Assembly: GCF_014203365.1 (NCBI RefSeq) | Contig: NZ_JACHIS010000001.1 | Span: forward strand, 558,001 to 622,000 | Origin: Actinoalloteichus hymeniacidonis | Lineage (GTDB): Bacteria > Actinomycetota > Actinomycetes > Mycobacteriales > Pseudonocardiaceae | Length of the DNA: 64,000 nt | Direction: 5' to 3' | Shown: one piece after another, positions 33,901 to 41,373 of the stretch | How the letters are laid out: every line of letters starts with the position of its first letter | Numbering within the stretch: the stretch's first letter is position 1 | Made by a program: the position numbers and the translations under genes | The notes under the pieces: generated by a model | What the model was told of the DNA's origin: nothing | Database searches by the model: none | What the model saw: the letters and a program-made list of their open reading frames with translations, nothing else

Positions 33901-35014
33901 CAGGCCAGATCCAGAAGCCGTCGGTGTGCCAGCTGATCGGCACCGAGGGCCGGTTGTCGCCCGCGAACGGATCGGGTGCCAGTCCCGACGAGGACAGTAC
34001 GACGGGCGCGGAGCGCAGGTAGCCGACGAGCTGCTCCCGTTCGGCCGGGTCGACCGGCGCGCGGTTGATCAGCGGCCTGCCGTCCTCCCTTGTACCGTCG
34101 AAGACCCTGGCGAGTTGGAAATCCGGTGCGGCGGGCTGGTCCTCGTCCTCGGCGTACTCGTAGTCGCCCTCTTCGAGGTAGCTCTCGTTCTTGTCGGGGA
34201 AGTCGTCGTCGAACGACTGCGCCGGGTACTGCTGGGTCGGGAAGGACTCCGCATCGTCGCCCTGGAAGGAGTCCTCGTGCGACTGGGCGGTCGATCGGAA
34301 GTCCGCGTTGTCGTCCCCGGCAGCCTCGTAACCGGGCGTCTCGTGCCCGGCGGGAGCGGCGCCGTTGCGCTCGTAGGCGCCTGCGCCCGGGAATCCAGGG
34401 TTGTTCAGTCCGGGAGGGGGCCCGTCCGCGGGCATCTCCGGCAGGTAGTCGGTGTGTGCGTCGTCATGGTCCGGTCCGGGCCGCCTGATCGAGGGATCGG
34501 GGCGCGGCGTCTCGGCGAACTGGTCCTCCGGGAACGAACCGGCGTGCTCGTCGAACTCGCTGGGGGGCTGGGTGCGATCCGGCCTACCGAGGCCGCGCCA
34601 GAACCACGGCGGGATGGCCGAGTCCTCCCGGGGATACCGATTCAGCTCTTCGTGGAAGGCGTTCGGCGGCAGCGGCGGGTCCCACGGCACCTTCTTGTCG
34701 ACGTTGACGTCGATGCGGTAATTGGACGGTCGCTCGACCACGTACAGCGCGGAGAGCCAGGTGCCCTTCTCGGGCTCGTACATGTTCTGGCGCAGTCGCT
34801 CGAACAGCGGTCCACAGTCGGCGGGGGGCTCCCATGAGGCAGTCGAACCGTCCTCATTGATCACCTTGCCCACCGCGTCGGTGACACTGCCCATGGCGCG
34901 GTACTCCACGCGGATCTGCTGCCACCCCGGCGGGGCGGCTTGCAACAACGCCATGCCGATGTCGCGAGCGAGCACTGCCTGATCTTCCTGACTGTTCGCC
35001 GTCGGACGGGACAT
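30953..35014 (-). CDS. Giant protein with C-terminal TNT-type NAD+ glycohydrolase domain and YezG-like N-terminus
   Basis: 1353 residues without signal peptide or membrane segment. (1) Residues about 10-135, YezG/DUF600-like: DIGMALLQAAPPGWQQIRVE, GTWLSALYVVERPSNYRIDV and ELNRYPREDSAIPPWFW. (2) A region near 380-480 with VPISWHTDGFWIWPAAVGYH. (3) A small domain near 700: DVWCLLREGRTWSVFWSEHG. (4) Several hundred residues of Asp/Glu/Gln/Tyr-rich low complexity. (5) Residues 1247-1353, TNT fold: DRFGEPTGNVTYAAGTPY, RRSLPPQW, YHTYRLLRPL and FEQPGGGVSYVLP. The Arg, His and Gln that are essential in the M. tuberculosis CpnT toxin align at about R1286, H1298 and Q1319. ATG 35014 follows AGAGGA. Likely NADase activity is inference; the lack of an export signal suggests an intracellular effector or type VII-like export. 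Confidence 0.85.
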   Translation of the reverse strand: MSRPTANSQEDQAVLARDIGMALLQAAPPGWQQIRVEYRAMGSVTDAVGKVINEDGSTASWEPPADCGPLFERLRQNMYEPEKGTWLSALYVVERPSNYRIDVNVDKKVPWDPPLPPNAFHEELNRYPREDSAIPPWFWRGLGRPDRTQPPSEFDEHAGSFPEDQFAETPRPDPSIRRPGPDHDDAHTDYLPEMPADGPPPGLNNPGFPGAGAYERNGAAPAGHETPGYEAAGDDNADFRSTAQSHEDSFQGDDAESFPTQQYPAQSFDDDFPDKNESYLEEGDYEYAEDEDQPAAPDFQLARVFDGTREDGRPLINRAPVDPAEREQLVGYLRSAPVVLSSSGLAPDPFAGDNRPSVPISWHTDGFWIWPAAVGYHLARHGVPPLPELVEHIRDQEFRLPSVHQETRDAATELLYEVLPDPRDERHSEQARQAAAAEQAANYPAEQHDDPYDSLANDVTGILPAAIPADEPAAQEPIQSHERDRRGDDPRHGDPRGHGEQNTGADRPEHSDQAAGQYYDEGYGEQPGYQEDAGTEQHGLGADPHGFLAAEDAYPRDDFARQEQPQAHEDLDRRDRGAAGQYADYQRADANPADVASNIGPADDFDDYAAEQSAADLDDVAEATEEVDQASLDQLRDRLADLEVAESAYRIGGTEDDVWCLLREGRTWSVFWSEHGERYDEIRFDQSNQACAYLLGALLMMHPSEGSYTSGENAVAPAPMGVRSEVAEPAFTEHPVAEDELAIEDEPAYQEPEPVASASVIRPPRAMNEDEVADLFRNGGLVLPPSRPYSEEETRGYTGESVGFEAPTALDTPAEPEPAATSYEPAAQYEQAQYEPAQHESAAEVRYDTEVATGSYDGRQSYESEPAAAAPTRSPGRAARRRAAEQPSDYESYEQELAVDAGAEADRVDSADATGYSLPSSGRYGDDVAGSRQPTSDRSRPDQIDHARRSDAEYAGQDESEFGRRSATDFSRPSVIDHRRPEVEYARQGASDHAGTATDYSGGSDSSGRDYDTHRMSAVEVGDELDDRVEERGFTETESYQPESYHSGPDQQERYRDDEYQSSGGYGGSFGGDTYRDDVVGTEPAGVNSTGLDQQYDRDRYQGDTYDDGQYQEGRYQDDRYQDQLADGRYDDDPEPQAEPEVPARPAGRRGATDFESRAGTGYESQSGDYENHRGEDYEPRAAGGRRAAPEPQAAPENYELAPDLGTSARRQSSGQQQAGRQQAAPARPQQATEQQSMVRPLAGEPPLTLFRERRLVMLQAGTEVDRFGEPTGNVTYAAGTPYSRRSLPPQWIKRSYHTYRLLRPLQVLTGIAVPWFEQPGGGVSYVLPRSINDLIEDSALAEVTDVEPPGME

Positions 35015-35076
35015 GACCACATCCTCTCTGACGGACGTTGGATCGTGGGGACGGGGCGGAAATCCGCAACGAGACA

Positions 35077-35565
35077 CTACGCGGTGGAGAAGTCGTGAAG
35101 ATGTGGAACTCGCTGACTACTGGCGGTGTCACGCTGCTCACGGAGCCAGGGTGGCGTGTGTTCTTCGGAACGGGGAAACCGCTGTAGATCACTGAGATAA
35201 GCCGAAGGAGGGATGGGGGTGTGCCAGGAAGGTTCGGAATTGTAATCAAAGTCCATTGTGCAATTACCTGATCGGTTGATCACACAACTTGCAGTGAACC
35301 AAGTGCCTTCCTTTGCCCGCCTCATCTCCTCCCGTAGGTGATCGAGCAGCATCGTGCACTCGATCGGATGGTCCCAATGGGTGATCTCGCCGCTCGTGGT
35401 CGAAGCGTGCAGATCGACCTCGCCGATCTCCACGGTGGCACGGTAGTGGAGTGAGATCTCGAGCCAGTCGGGTGGTGCCGATGCGCGAAGCGACCGCTCG
35501 ATCTCTCGGATGATCTCTCGTTGTTCGTTGGTTACCAACGGTTCTCCGCCGTTGTGTTCCGTCAT
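35077..35565 (-). CDS. Stand-alone YezG-like protein, paralogue of the TNT protein's N-terminus
   Basis: 162 residues. It aligns with the N-terminal domain of the adjacent giant protein: EIERSLRASAPPDWLEISLH against DIGMALLQAAPPGWQQIRVE; GTWFTASCVINRSGNCTMDF against GTWLSALYVVERPSNYRIDV; LQRFPRSEEHTPPWLRE against LNRYPREDSAIPPWFWR. Soluble, no signal peptide. A GAGGAGG ribosome-binding site precedes ATG 35565. It lies 62 bp upstream of the giant gene on the same strand, so the two are probably co-transcribed. YezG is the immunity partner of an LXG toxin in Bacillus, so this could be an immunity or chaperone protein for the TNT domain. That is inference from family and position. Confidence 0.8.
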   Translation of the reverse strand: MTEHNGGEPLVTNEQREIIREIERSLRASAPPDWLEISLHYRATVEIGEVDLHASTTSGEITHWDHPIECTMLLDHLREEMRRAKEGTWFTASCVINRSGNCTMDFDYNSEPSWHTPIPPSAYLSDLQRFPRSEEHTPPWLREQRDTASSQRVPHLHDFSTA

Positions 35566-35703
35566 GCTGACCCTCCTCGACGCCGGAGTAGTGGTCGGCC
35601 GTGATCGAGCCTACGTGTTGGTTGTCATAGCCGCCCCGGACGCGAACGTGATTCGTCGAATTAATCGATCGATAGTTGTCGCGGGTCCTGCGAGACTCGG
35701 CAG

Positions 35704-36975
35704 GTGTTGGCTCCGTACCGTCTGCTGGCCGCTGTCGGCCGCCTTCCCACTCTCTTGTTGTGGTCGTTGCTTGGTCGACTTCACACAACCGCAACAGCGT
35801 TGGCGCTCACCTTTCTGGTGACCGATTGGACGGGTTCCTATACCCGGGCCGGTTTGGTGGCCGCCGCGCTCACGATCGGTACCGGCATCGCGGGCCCGCT
35901 GCGGGGTCGCGCGGCCGACCGCAGCTCCGTGCCGAAGCTGCTGATCCTCACCGGGGCCTGCTACGGCGGTGGTCTGTGCGTGTTGGCGGCCCTGCCCGCC
36001 CATCTGTGGCCGGTCGCGCCGGTGGTCGCGCTGCTGACCGGGCTGTCGATGCCGCCGGTCAGCCAGGTCGCCCGTTCGGTGTGGGCCAGGGTGGAACCCA
36101 TCGAGGCCAGGAACGCCACCTACGCGGTCGAGTCGACGCTGAGCGAACTGCTCTTCATGGTGGGCCCGATGCTCGCCGCGTTCACCGTCGCCGTCGTGGA
36201 CCCGTGGGCGGCGGTGGTGTTGTGCGGCGTGTTCGCCTTCCTCGGCGCACTCGGGTTCGCGCTGGCACTGATGCGCTCCGATCTGCGACCGGTGCCCACC
36301 CCGAAGTCCGAATCGGACACCCCGTCATCGGAGGGTTCGACCACCGGGCCGGCCCCGACCACCGAGCGCCGTCGGTTCGTCCTACGGGAGCCGGGTCTGG
36401 CGCCCACCATCACGGTGTCGATGCTGCTCGTCGCGGCGTTGGTCGCGGTGGATCTCGTGATCATCGCGTGGGCCAGGGAACGCGACACCCCGGAGTTAGC
36501 GGGAGTCCTGGTGGCGGTGTGGGCGGTCGGTTCGCTGGCGGGCGGCCTGATCATGGGTGGTCTACCCGGCAGACCGAACCCGGTACGTCGACTGATCGCG
36601 GTGACCGCGGGCCTGCTCCTCCTGGTCCCGGTGCTTCCGCCGATCTGGGCGGAGCCGAACCCCTGGTTGGTCGGTCTCGTGCTGGCCGCAGGCGGCGCCG
36701 CGATCGCGCCCGCCTTCGGCGCCATGAACAACAGACTGGGCGAGTTGGCGCCGACCGGTCGGCGGGCCGAGGTCTTCGGCTGGATGGCCACCGGATCCAT
36801 GGCGGGCTCGTCACTGGCGGCCACGTCGGTGGGCTGGATGCTCGACGTCGGTTCGCTCGGCGCTGCGGCGGGGCTGTCGGCGGCCTTCGGCTGCCTGGCC
36901 GTGTTAGTCGCGTTACAGATTCCGGTCGCAGCTGGTGCATCGCCGCAGGAGCGGGCGGAGGATGTCGTGTCGTGA
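35704..36975 (+). CDS. MFS transporter
   Basis: 423 residues with about 12 membrane segments, unrelated in detail to the MFS triplet. N-terminus VLAPYRLLAAVGRLPTLLLW, loop 2-3 motif GPLRGRAADRSSVPKLL, LTGLSMPPVSQVARSVWARV, and the second half with GGLIMGGLPGRPNPVRRL and GAMNNRLGELAPTGRRAEVF. The pattern fits the YfiR/SetA-like sugar or drug efflux group without pointing to a substrate. GTG 35704 is taken as start because it opens the hydrophobic frame; no good ribosome-binding site is seen. Divergent from the TNT operon and coupled to the next transporter by a GTGA overlap. Confidence 0.82.
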   Translation: MLAPYRLLAAVGRLPTLLLWSLLGRLHTTATALALTFLVTDWTGSYTRAGLVAAALTIGTGIAGPLRGRAADRSSVPKLLILTGACYGGGLCVLAALPAHLWPVAPVVALLTGLSMPPVSQVARSVWARVEPIEARNATYAVESTLSELLFMVGPMLAAFTVAVVDPWAAVVLCGVFAFLGALGFALALMRSDLRPVPTPKSESDTPSSEGSTTGPAPTTERRRFVLREPGLAPTITVSMLLVAALVAVDLVIIAWARERDTPELAGVLVAVWAVGSLAGGLIMGGLPGRPNPVRRLIAVTAGLLLLVPVLPPIWAEPNPWLVGLVLAAGGAAIAPAFGAMNNRLGELAPTGRRAEVFGWMATGSMAGSSLAATSVGWMLDVGSLGAAAGLSAAFGCLAVLVALQIPVAAGASPQERAEDVVS

Positions 36976-37988
36976 CCCAAGCGCGGAATCAGCCATCGGC
37001 GCCGGTGCCGCCCGATGCCCTGAGCGGCCTCGCCGCGAACCCGGCGGCCGCCGTACCCGCCCTGATCGCCGCCGTGGTCTCCGGTTCCGCGGTGGCCGTG
37101 CAATCCCGGATCAACGGCGAGCTGGCCCAACGGGTGGGCAGCGGCTTCACCGCCGCGTTGATCTCCTTCGGAGTCGGGCTGGTGATCATCGCCGTGCTGG
37201 TCCTCGTGCTGCCGAGATCGCGTCGGGGAGTGCGGCGGATCGTGGTCGCATTGCGTGCACCGGAATCGACGGACGGCCCGAGGCTGCGTCCCTGGCAGTG
37301 TCTCGGCGGGGCCTGCGGCGCCTTCCTGGTGCTGAGTCAGGGCATCACCGTCGCCGCGATCGGCGTATCGGTGTTCACCGTCGCCGTGGTGGGCGGGCAG
37401 GTGGCCAGCGGGCTGCTGGTGGATCGGCTCGGTATCGGCCCAGGCGGCGCCCGACCGGTGACGGCCCTGCGGCTGGCCGGTTCCGTGGTCGCGGTGCTGG
37501 CCGTGTTGGTTGCGGTGTCCGACAAGCTCGGCGATCCGCGCACCCTCGGATTGGCGGTGCTACCCGCCATGGCCGGAATCGGGATCGCCTGGCAACAGGC
37601 GGTCAACGGCCGAGTGAGTGTCGCCGCAGGCTCGGCGATGCCTGCCACGCTGGTCAACTTCGCCGTCGGCACGGTGTTGCTGTCGGTGGCCTTCGCGATC
37701 TCGGTGTTGGTGGTCGGTCCGCCCGAGGCGTTGCCGACGGAGCCCTGGCTGTACGTCGGTGGCGCGGTCGGCGTGCTCTTCATCGCGCTCGGCGCCGTGG
37801 TGGTACGCCGGATCGGGGTGCTGTTGCTGGGGCTGGGTTCCATCGCAGGCCAGCTCATCGGCGCGGTGCTGCTCGATGTGTTCGTCCCCTCCGCGGGCTC
37901 CGAACTGGCCGTGAGCACCCTCGTCGGGAGCGGGCTCACACTGGTGGCGGTGGTCCTCGCATTGCTGCCCGGCCGCCGGCGAGCCTGA
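36972..37988 (+). CDS. DMT superfamily transporter (YdcZ/DUF606 type)
   Basis: 338 residues with about ten membrane segments in two YdcZ-like repeats: VPALIAAVVSGSAVAVQSRI with GELAQRVGSGFTAALISFGV in the first, and MAGIGIAWQQAVNGRVSVAA with PATLVNFAVGTVLLSVAFAI in the second. The duplicated NGxxxxxxGS.xxAxxxSF pattern is the hallmark of the family. GTG 36972 overlaps the TGA of the upstream MFS gene, so the two are translated together. Substrate unknown. folD starts 24 bp downstream and may be reached by read-through. Confidence 0.82.
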   Translation: MTQARNQPSAPVPPDALSGLAANPAAAVPALIAAVVSGSAVAVQSRINGELAQRVGSGFTAALISFGVGLVIIAVLVLVLPRSRRGVRRIVVALRAPESTDGPRLRPWQCLGGACGAFLVLSQGITVAAIGVSVFTVAVVGGQVASGLLVDRLGIGPGGARPVTALRLAGSVVAVLAVLVAVSDKLGDPRTLGLAVLPAMAGIGIAWQQAVNGRVSVAAGSAMPATLVNFAVGTVLLSVAFAISVLVVGPPEALPTEPWLYVGGAVGVLFIALGAVVVRRIGVLLLGLGSIAGQLIGAVLLDVFVPSAGSELAVSTLVGSGLTLVAVVLALLPGRRRA

Positions 37989-38012
37989 CAGCCGATCTGC
38001 AACGATGGCACC

Positions 38013-38870
38013 GTGAGTGCCACCATCCTTGACGGCAAGGCCACCCGAGACGCGATCTACGACGACCTACGCAGCAGGGTCGCAGTCCTTGCCGAGGCGG
38101 GTGTACGGCCGGGACTCGGCACCGTGCTCGTCGGCGAGGACCCCGGATCCGCCGCATACGTGCGCGGCAAGCACCGTGACTGCGCGAAGGTGGGCATCAC
38201 CTCGTTGCGTCGTGATCTGCCTGCGGATGCCACCCAGGAGCAGGTGGCCACGGCCATCGACGAACTCAACGCCGACCCGAGCTGCCACGGCTACATCGTG
38301 CAGCTCCCGCTCCCGCAGGGCCTGGACACCGGCGCGCTGTTGGAACGGATGGACCCCGCCAAGGACGCCGACGGCCTGCACCCGGTGAACCTGGGCAGGC
38401 TGGTGCTCGGCGAGACCGGCCCGCTGCCCTGCACACCGCGTGGCATCGTGGAGCTGCTGCGCCGCTACGACGTGCCGCTGGCAGGCGCCAAGGTCGTGGT
38501 GATCGGTCGGGGAGTCACGGTGGGCAGGCCGCTGGGCCTGCTGCTCACCCGCCGCAGCGAGAACGCGACCGTGACCCTGTGCCACACCGGGACCAAGGAC
38601 CTGGCCGCCGAGGTGCGCCGCGCCGACATCGTGGTCGCCGCTGCGGGCAAGCCCGGCCTGATCACCGCCGACATGCTGACGCCGGGCGCGGCCGTGCTGG
38701 ATGTCGGCATCACCCGCACCGAAGACGGCCTGGTGGGAGACGTCGCGCTCCAGGCCCGCGAGATCGCGGGCTTCGTGGCGCCGATGCCCGGCGGGGTCGG
38801 TCCGATGACCCGGGCGATGCTGCTGACCAATGTGGTCGAAGCCGCCGAGCGGGCGGTGCGTTCGGCGTGA
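38013..38870 (+). CDS. folD: Methylene-THF dehydrogenase / methenyl-THF cyclohydrolase
   Basis: Bifunctional folate enzyme, 285 residues, which supplies 10-formyl-THF for PurN and PurH encoded in this window. Motifs: [20 protein letters not shown] with the catalytic YxxxK-type lysine, QLPLPQGLD, the NADP-binding [20 protein letters not shown], and the signature [17 protein letters not shown] near the end. GTG 38013 gives the normal N-terminus ([20 protein letters not shown]). The stop overlaps the next start (GTGA). Confidence 0.96.
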   Translation: MSATILDGKATRDAIYDDLRSRVAVLAEAGVRPGLGTVLVGEDPGSAAYVRGKHRDCAKVGITSLRRDLPADATQEQVATAIDELNADPSCHGYIVQLPLPQGLDTGALLERMDPAKDADGLHPVNLGRLVLGETGPLPCTPRGIVELLRRYDVPLAGAKVVVIGRGVTVGRPLGLLLTRRSENATVTLCHTGTKDLAAEVRRADIVVAAAGKPGLITADMLTPGAAVLDVGITRTEDGLVGDVALQAREIAGFVAPMPGGVGPMTRAMLLTNVVEAAERAVRSA

Positions 38871-39160
38871 ACAGCAGCCGAAATCGCGATCACGTCGGCA
38901 CCTCCCAGCTCTCCTTCCTCTTGGTGCTGGCGATCGTGGTGTTCGGCTTCGTTCGCGTGACCATGGGCTACTGGCGGGAGGGCGCGGCACTGGTCGGCTT
39001 CGCCCTCGTGCTCGCCGCAGGTTTGCGTGTCCTGTTGTCCGACGACCAAGCCGGGTTGCTGAAGATCAGGGGATCCGGCGTGGACATGCTCTGCTACGGC
39101 GGGCTCGGCACGCTGGTCCTATTCGTAGCGCTGACCATCGAGGGTGGTCCCCTCGGCTGA
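38867..39160 (+). CDS. DUF3017 small membrane protein
   Basis: 97 residues with three hydrophobic segments: [40 protein letters not shown] and [20 protein letters not shown], separated by the conserved [13 protein letters not shown] loop. GTG 38867 overlaps the folD stop. A DUF3017 gene directly after folD is standard in actinobacteria (Rv3355c in M. tuberculosis). Function unknown. Its last 42 bases overlap the end of the opposite-strand acetyltransferase gene. Confidence 0.88.
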   Translation: MNSSRNRDHVGTSQLSFLLVLAIVVFGFVRVTMGYWREGAALVGFALVLAAGLRVLLSDDQAGLLKIRGSGVDMLCYGGLGTLVLFVALTIEGGPLG

Positions 39161-39742
39161 CCTGCGACGCTTCGGGGGAGTTCCGGGTGCGGGCTGCTCC
39201 CGAGACGCGGCGGCCATCATCATCCGAAGGATGGGGCTGTCGGAACCGAGCCACGCGGAGCGGCGTTCGAGGTAGACCTGTCGCAGTCCCGGCACGTGCT
39301 CCACGGTGCGGGTCGGGCTGAACCCCTTGCCGTCCAGCAAGGCGTGCACCGGCGCGTTGGCCTCCGCGACGGTGATCATGGTGCGGCGGGGCCGTTCCAC
39401 GGCCTCCAGCGTGTCCAGCAACGCGGTCGCATAGCCACGGCGGAAGGCCGTCGGAGCCACGACGAGGCGGCAGATGTCGATGGTGCCGTCGAACGGACGG
39501 GTCCAGGACACCGCTGCGGCGAGTCCGTCCTCATTGAACAGGGCGAGGAAGCTCTCGCCGCTGTTCTGCAGCTCTTCCAGTGTCTCGGTGCGCTGCGGAA
39601 TCTTCTCGAAGCCGATCAGCTCGGCCTCTACCTCGTAGGCGGCGCGCTGCAGTTCCAGGATTTCCTGTGCGACCTCGGCGTCGGCGAGGTTGATCGCCCG
39701 GATGGACATCTTCGGGGGGTGCTGCGGTTGAGTCGTCTCCAC
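39119..39742 (-). CDS. GNAT family N-acetyltransferase
   Basis: 207-residue acetyl-CoA-dependent acetyltransferase. The GNAT core is visible as SFLALFNEDGLAAAVSWTRP (beta2-beta4), DICRLVVAPTAFRRGYATAL (motif A with the acetyl-CoA loop, here RRGYA for the usual R/QxxGxA) and MITVAEANAPVHALLDGKGF (motif B). A proline- and arginine-rich tail of about 45 residues follows. The start is set at GTG 39742 because a TACCGT -10 box ends exactly 7 nt upstream (leaderless); the GTG at 39751 overlaps that box. Substrate unknown. Its 3' end overlaps the convergent DUF3017 gene by 42 bp. Confidence 0.82.
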   Translation of the reverse strand: METTQPQHPPKMSIRAINLADAEVAQEILELQRAAYEVEAELIGFEKIPQRTETLEELQNSGESFLALFNEDGLAAAVSWTRPFDGTIDICRLVVAPTAFRRGYATALLDTLEAVERPRRTMITVAEANAPVHALLDGKGFSPTRTVEHVPGLRQVYLERRSAWLGSDSPILRMMMAAASREQPAPGTPPKRRRSAEGTTLDGQRYE

Positions 39743-39749
39743 GCGCGAC

Positions 39750-39755
39750 ACGGTA
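39750..39755 (-). promoter_or_regulatory. Leaderless -10 box of the GNAT gene
   Basis: On the minus strand TACCGT, seven bases, then GTG 39742. Decides the GNAT start codon. Confidence 0.6.
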
Positions 39756-39789
39756 AACGTTCGCCCGTTTGGATGTCAGGTTCGGTCTG

Positions 39790-39830
39790 TTGTGACTGCG
39801 AGCCGCATCCCTCATCCGGACGAGTCACAA
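39790..39830. promoter_or_regulatory. Inverted repeat TTGTGACT / AGTCACAA
   Basis: Perfect 8-bp arms (39790-39797 and 39823-39830) separated by 25 bp, in the 580-bp region between the GNAT gene and mdh. The half-site TGTGA resembles CRP/GlxR half-sites but the spacing is much wider than the usual 6 bp. Operator or terminator-like hairpin; undecided. Confidence 0.4.
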
Positions 39831-39857
39831 GTGGAACGAACTGGGCCGTTCAGGTGA

Positions 39858-39874
39858 TCTCCGTGTCACGGAGA
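39858..39874. promoter_or_regulatory. Perfect 17-nt palindrome
   Basis: TCTCCGTG, central T, CACGGAGA: perfect dyad over 8+8 bp, 116 bp upstream of the GNAT start and about 460 bp upstream of mdh. Likely a regulator-binding site; the regulator is not identifiable. Confidence 0.5.
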
Positions 39875-40334
39875 GGTGGCATTCCTTAGTCCGATCGCCT
39901 CGTTCCGTAATACGAGGGGCCGTTCGAATTCCGGCCCGCCATCGCCATCCGTGCCAGCGCCTGCCGAATCAGTGCAGCTCAACAGCGGATTCCCTTGTTC
40001 TGCGGCCGGTCTCCCGATCCGGTCTATTTCACGTTCCGCCACCGGCGATTCCCGCTGCGCACGACGGGAACGCGTCGACCCGGCCGGAATCGTCGCCGGT
40101 GTCCGCCGAGTTGCGGCACGGGGACCTCCGCTGATCATCGAGCCCACGAGAGCCTGCTCACCAGATGCGGCTGCCGGGCGGGCCGGCTTGATAGCCTCGC
40201 CGCGTCGGGCATCCGCCCGACGAAGCGGTCCCGGTGCCGTGGCCGTCGCCGAGAGGCGATCCCCAGGTTCCTGCTTCCTTTGAGCCCTTCGCCGCGCCCA
40301 GGACCTCTCCGCCTGATCAGGGAGGATCCGTCCA
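39875..40334. other. mdh upstream region
   Basis: No ORF with good codon bias. Two small adjacent hairpins (39898-39937, the second with loop TTCGAATTC) and a TAGCCT box (40192-40197) that could be an mdh -10, giving a leader of about 130 nt. Otherwise nothing recognised. Confidence 0.4.
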
Positions 40335-41291
40335 GTGGCACGTTCCGGCAAGGTCGCCGTAGTCGGCGCCGGTTTCTACGGTTCGACCACCGCTCAGCGG
40401 CTGGCCGAGTACGACATCTTCGAGACCGTCGTCTTGACCGACATCATCGACGGTAAGGCCGAGGGGCTGGCGCTCGACCTCAACCAGTCGCGCGCGGTCG
40501 AGGGCTTCGAGACCCTCGTGGTCGGCAAGACCACCGGTCTCGACGGATCGGGCTACGAGGTGCTGGCCGGTGCCGAGATCGTCGTCATCACCGCCGGTCT
40601 GCCCCGTAAGCCGGGCATGAGCCGCATGGACCTCATCGAGAAGAACGCCAAGATCGTCCGGCAGGTCGCCGAGAACGTCGCGAAGCACGCCCCCGAGGCC
40701 GTGGTCATCGTGGTGTCCAACCCGCTCGACGAGATGACCGCGCTCACCCAGCTGGCCACCGGTTTCCCGAAGAACCGCGTTCTCGGTCAGGCGGGCATCC
40801 TCGACACCGCCCGCTTCACCAACTCGGTCGCCGAGGCGCTGTCCGTGCCGGTCGCCTCCGTCACGACCCTCACGCTCGGCTCGCACGGCGACACGATGGT
40901 CCCGGTGCCGTCGGCGTCGTCGGTGGACGGCAAGCCCCTCGCCGAGGTGCTGCCCGCCGAGAAGATCGATGAGCTGGTGACCCGCACCCGCAACGGTGGT
41001 GCCGAGGTCGTCGCGCTGCTCAAGACCGGTTCTGCCTACTACGCGCCGTCCGCGGCCGCGGCTCGGATGGCCAAGGCCGTGCACGAGGACGCGGGCACCG
41101 TCCTGCCCGTGTGCGCCTGGGTCGACGGCGAGTACGGCATCTCCGGTGTCTACCTCGGCGTCACGGCCGAGCTGGGCAAGGAGGGCATCCGCAAGGTCGT
41201 CGAGCGCGACCTCACCGACTCGGAGCTGACCGAGCTCAAGGCGGCGGCCGAGGCGGTCCGGACCAAGCAGGCCGACGTCCAGAGCCTCTGA
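40335..41291 (+). CDS. mdh: Malate dehydrogenase (LDH-like type)
   Basis: NAD-dependent oxidation of malate to oxaloacetate in the TCA cycle. 318 residues, of the LDH-like MDH branch. Rossmann start KVAVVGAGFYGSTTAQRL; substrate loop ITAGLPRKPGMSRMDL with the Arg pair that selects malate over lactate; VIVVSNPLDEMT; GQAGILDTARFTN; the catalytic His in LTLGSHGDTMVPVPS. GTG 40335 follows GGGAGGA. A hairpin terminator follows, so it is monocistronic. Lactate dehydrogenase is unlikely given the Arg loop. Confidence 0.94.
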   Translation: MARSGKVAVVGAGFYGSTTAQRLAEYDIFETVVLTDIIDGKAEGLALDLNQSRAVEGFETLVVGKTTGLDGSGYEVLAGAEIVVITAGLPRKPGMSRMDLIEKNAKIVRQVAENVAKHAPEAVVIVVSNPLDEMTALTQLATGFPKNRVLGQAGILDTARFTNSVAEALSVPVASVTTLTLGSHGDTMVPVPSASSVDGKPLAEVLPAEKIDELVTRTRNGGAEVVALLKTGSAYYAPSAAAARMAKAVHEDAGTVLPVCAWVDGEYGISGVYLGVTAELGKEGIRKVVERDLTDSELTELKAAAEAVRTKQADVQSL

Positions 41292-41310
41292 CGACGGCAG
41301 GCAGACCCCG

Positions 41311-41342
41311 AAGGCCCGGATCGCACCCGCGGTCCGGGCCTT
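41311..41342 (+). terminator. mdh terminator
   Basis: Perfect 10-bp arms AAGGCCCGGA (41311-41320) and TCCGGGCCTT (41333-41342). Faces the convergent phosphatase gene. Confidence 0.8.
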
Positions 41343-41373
41343 GTCGTGCTCGTGGCCGAATGGACCGCGTCGA

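Noticed and set aside
39898-39937. Adjacent hairpins with a TTCGAAT loop resembling a tRNA anticodon arm and T-arm
   Set aside because: The anticodon-like loop has 8 nt, there is no D-arm or acceptor stem and no CCA end, so it is not a tRNA gene.
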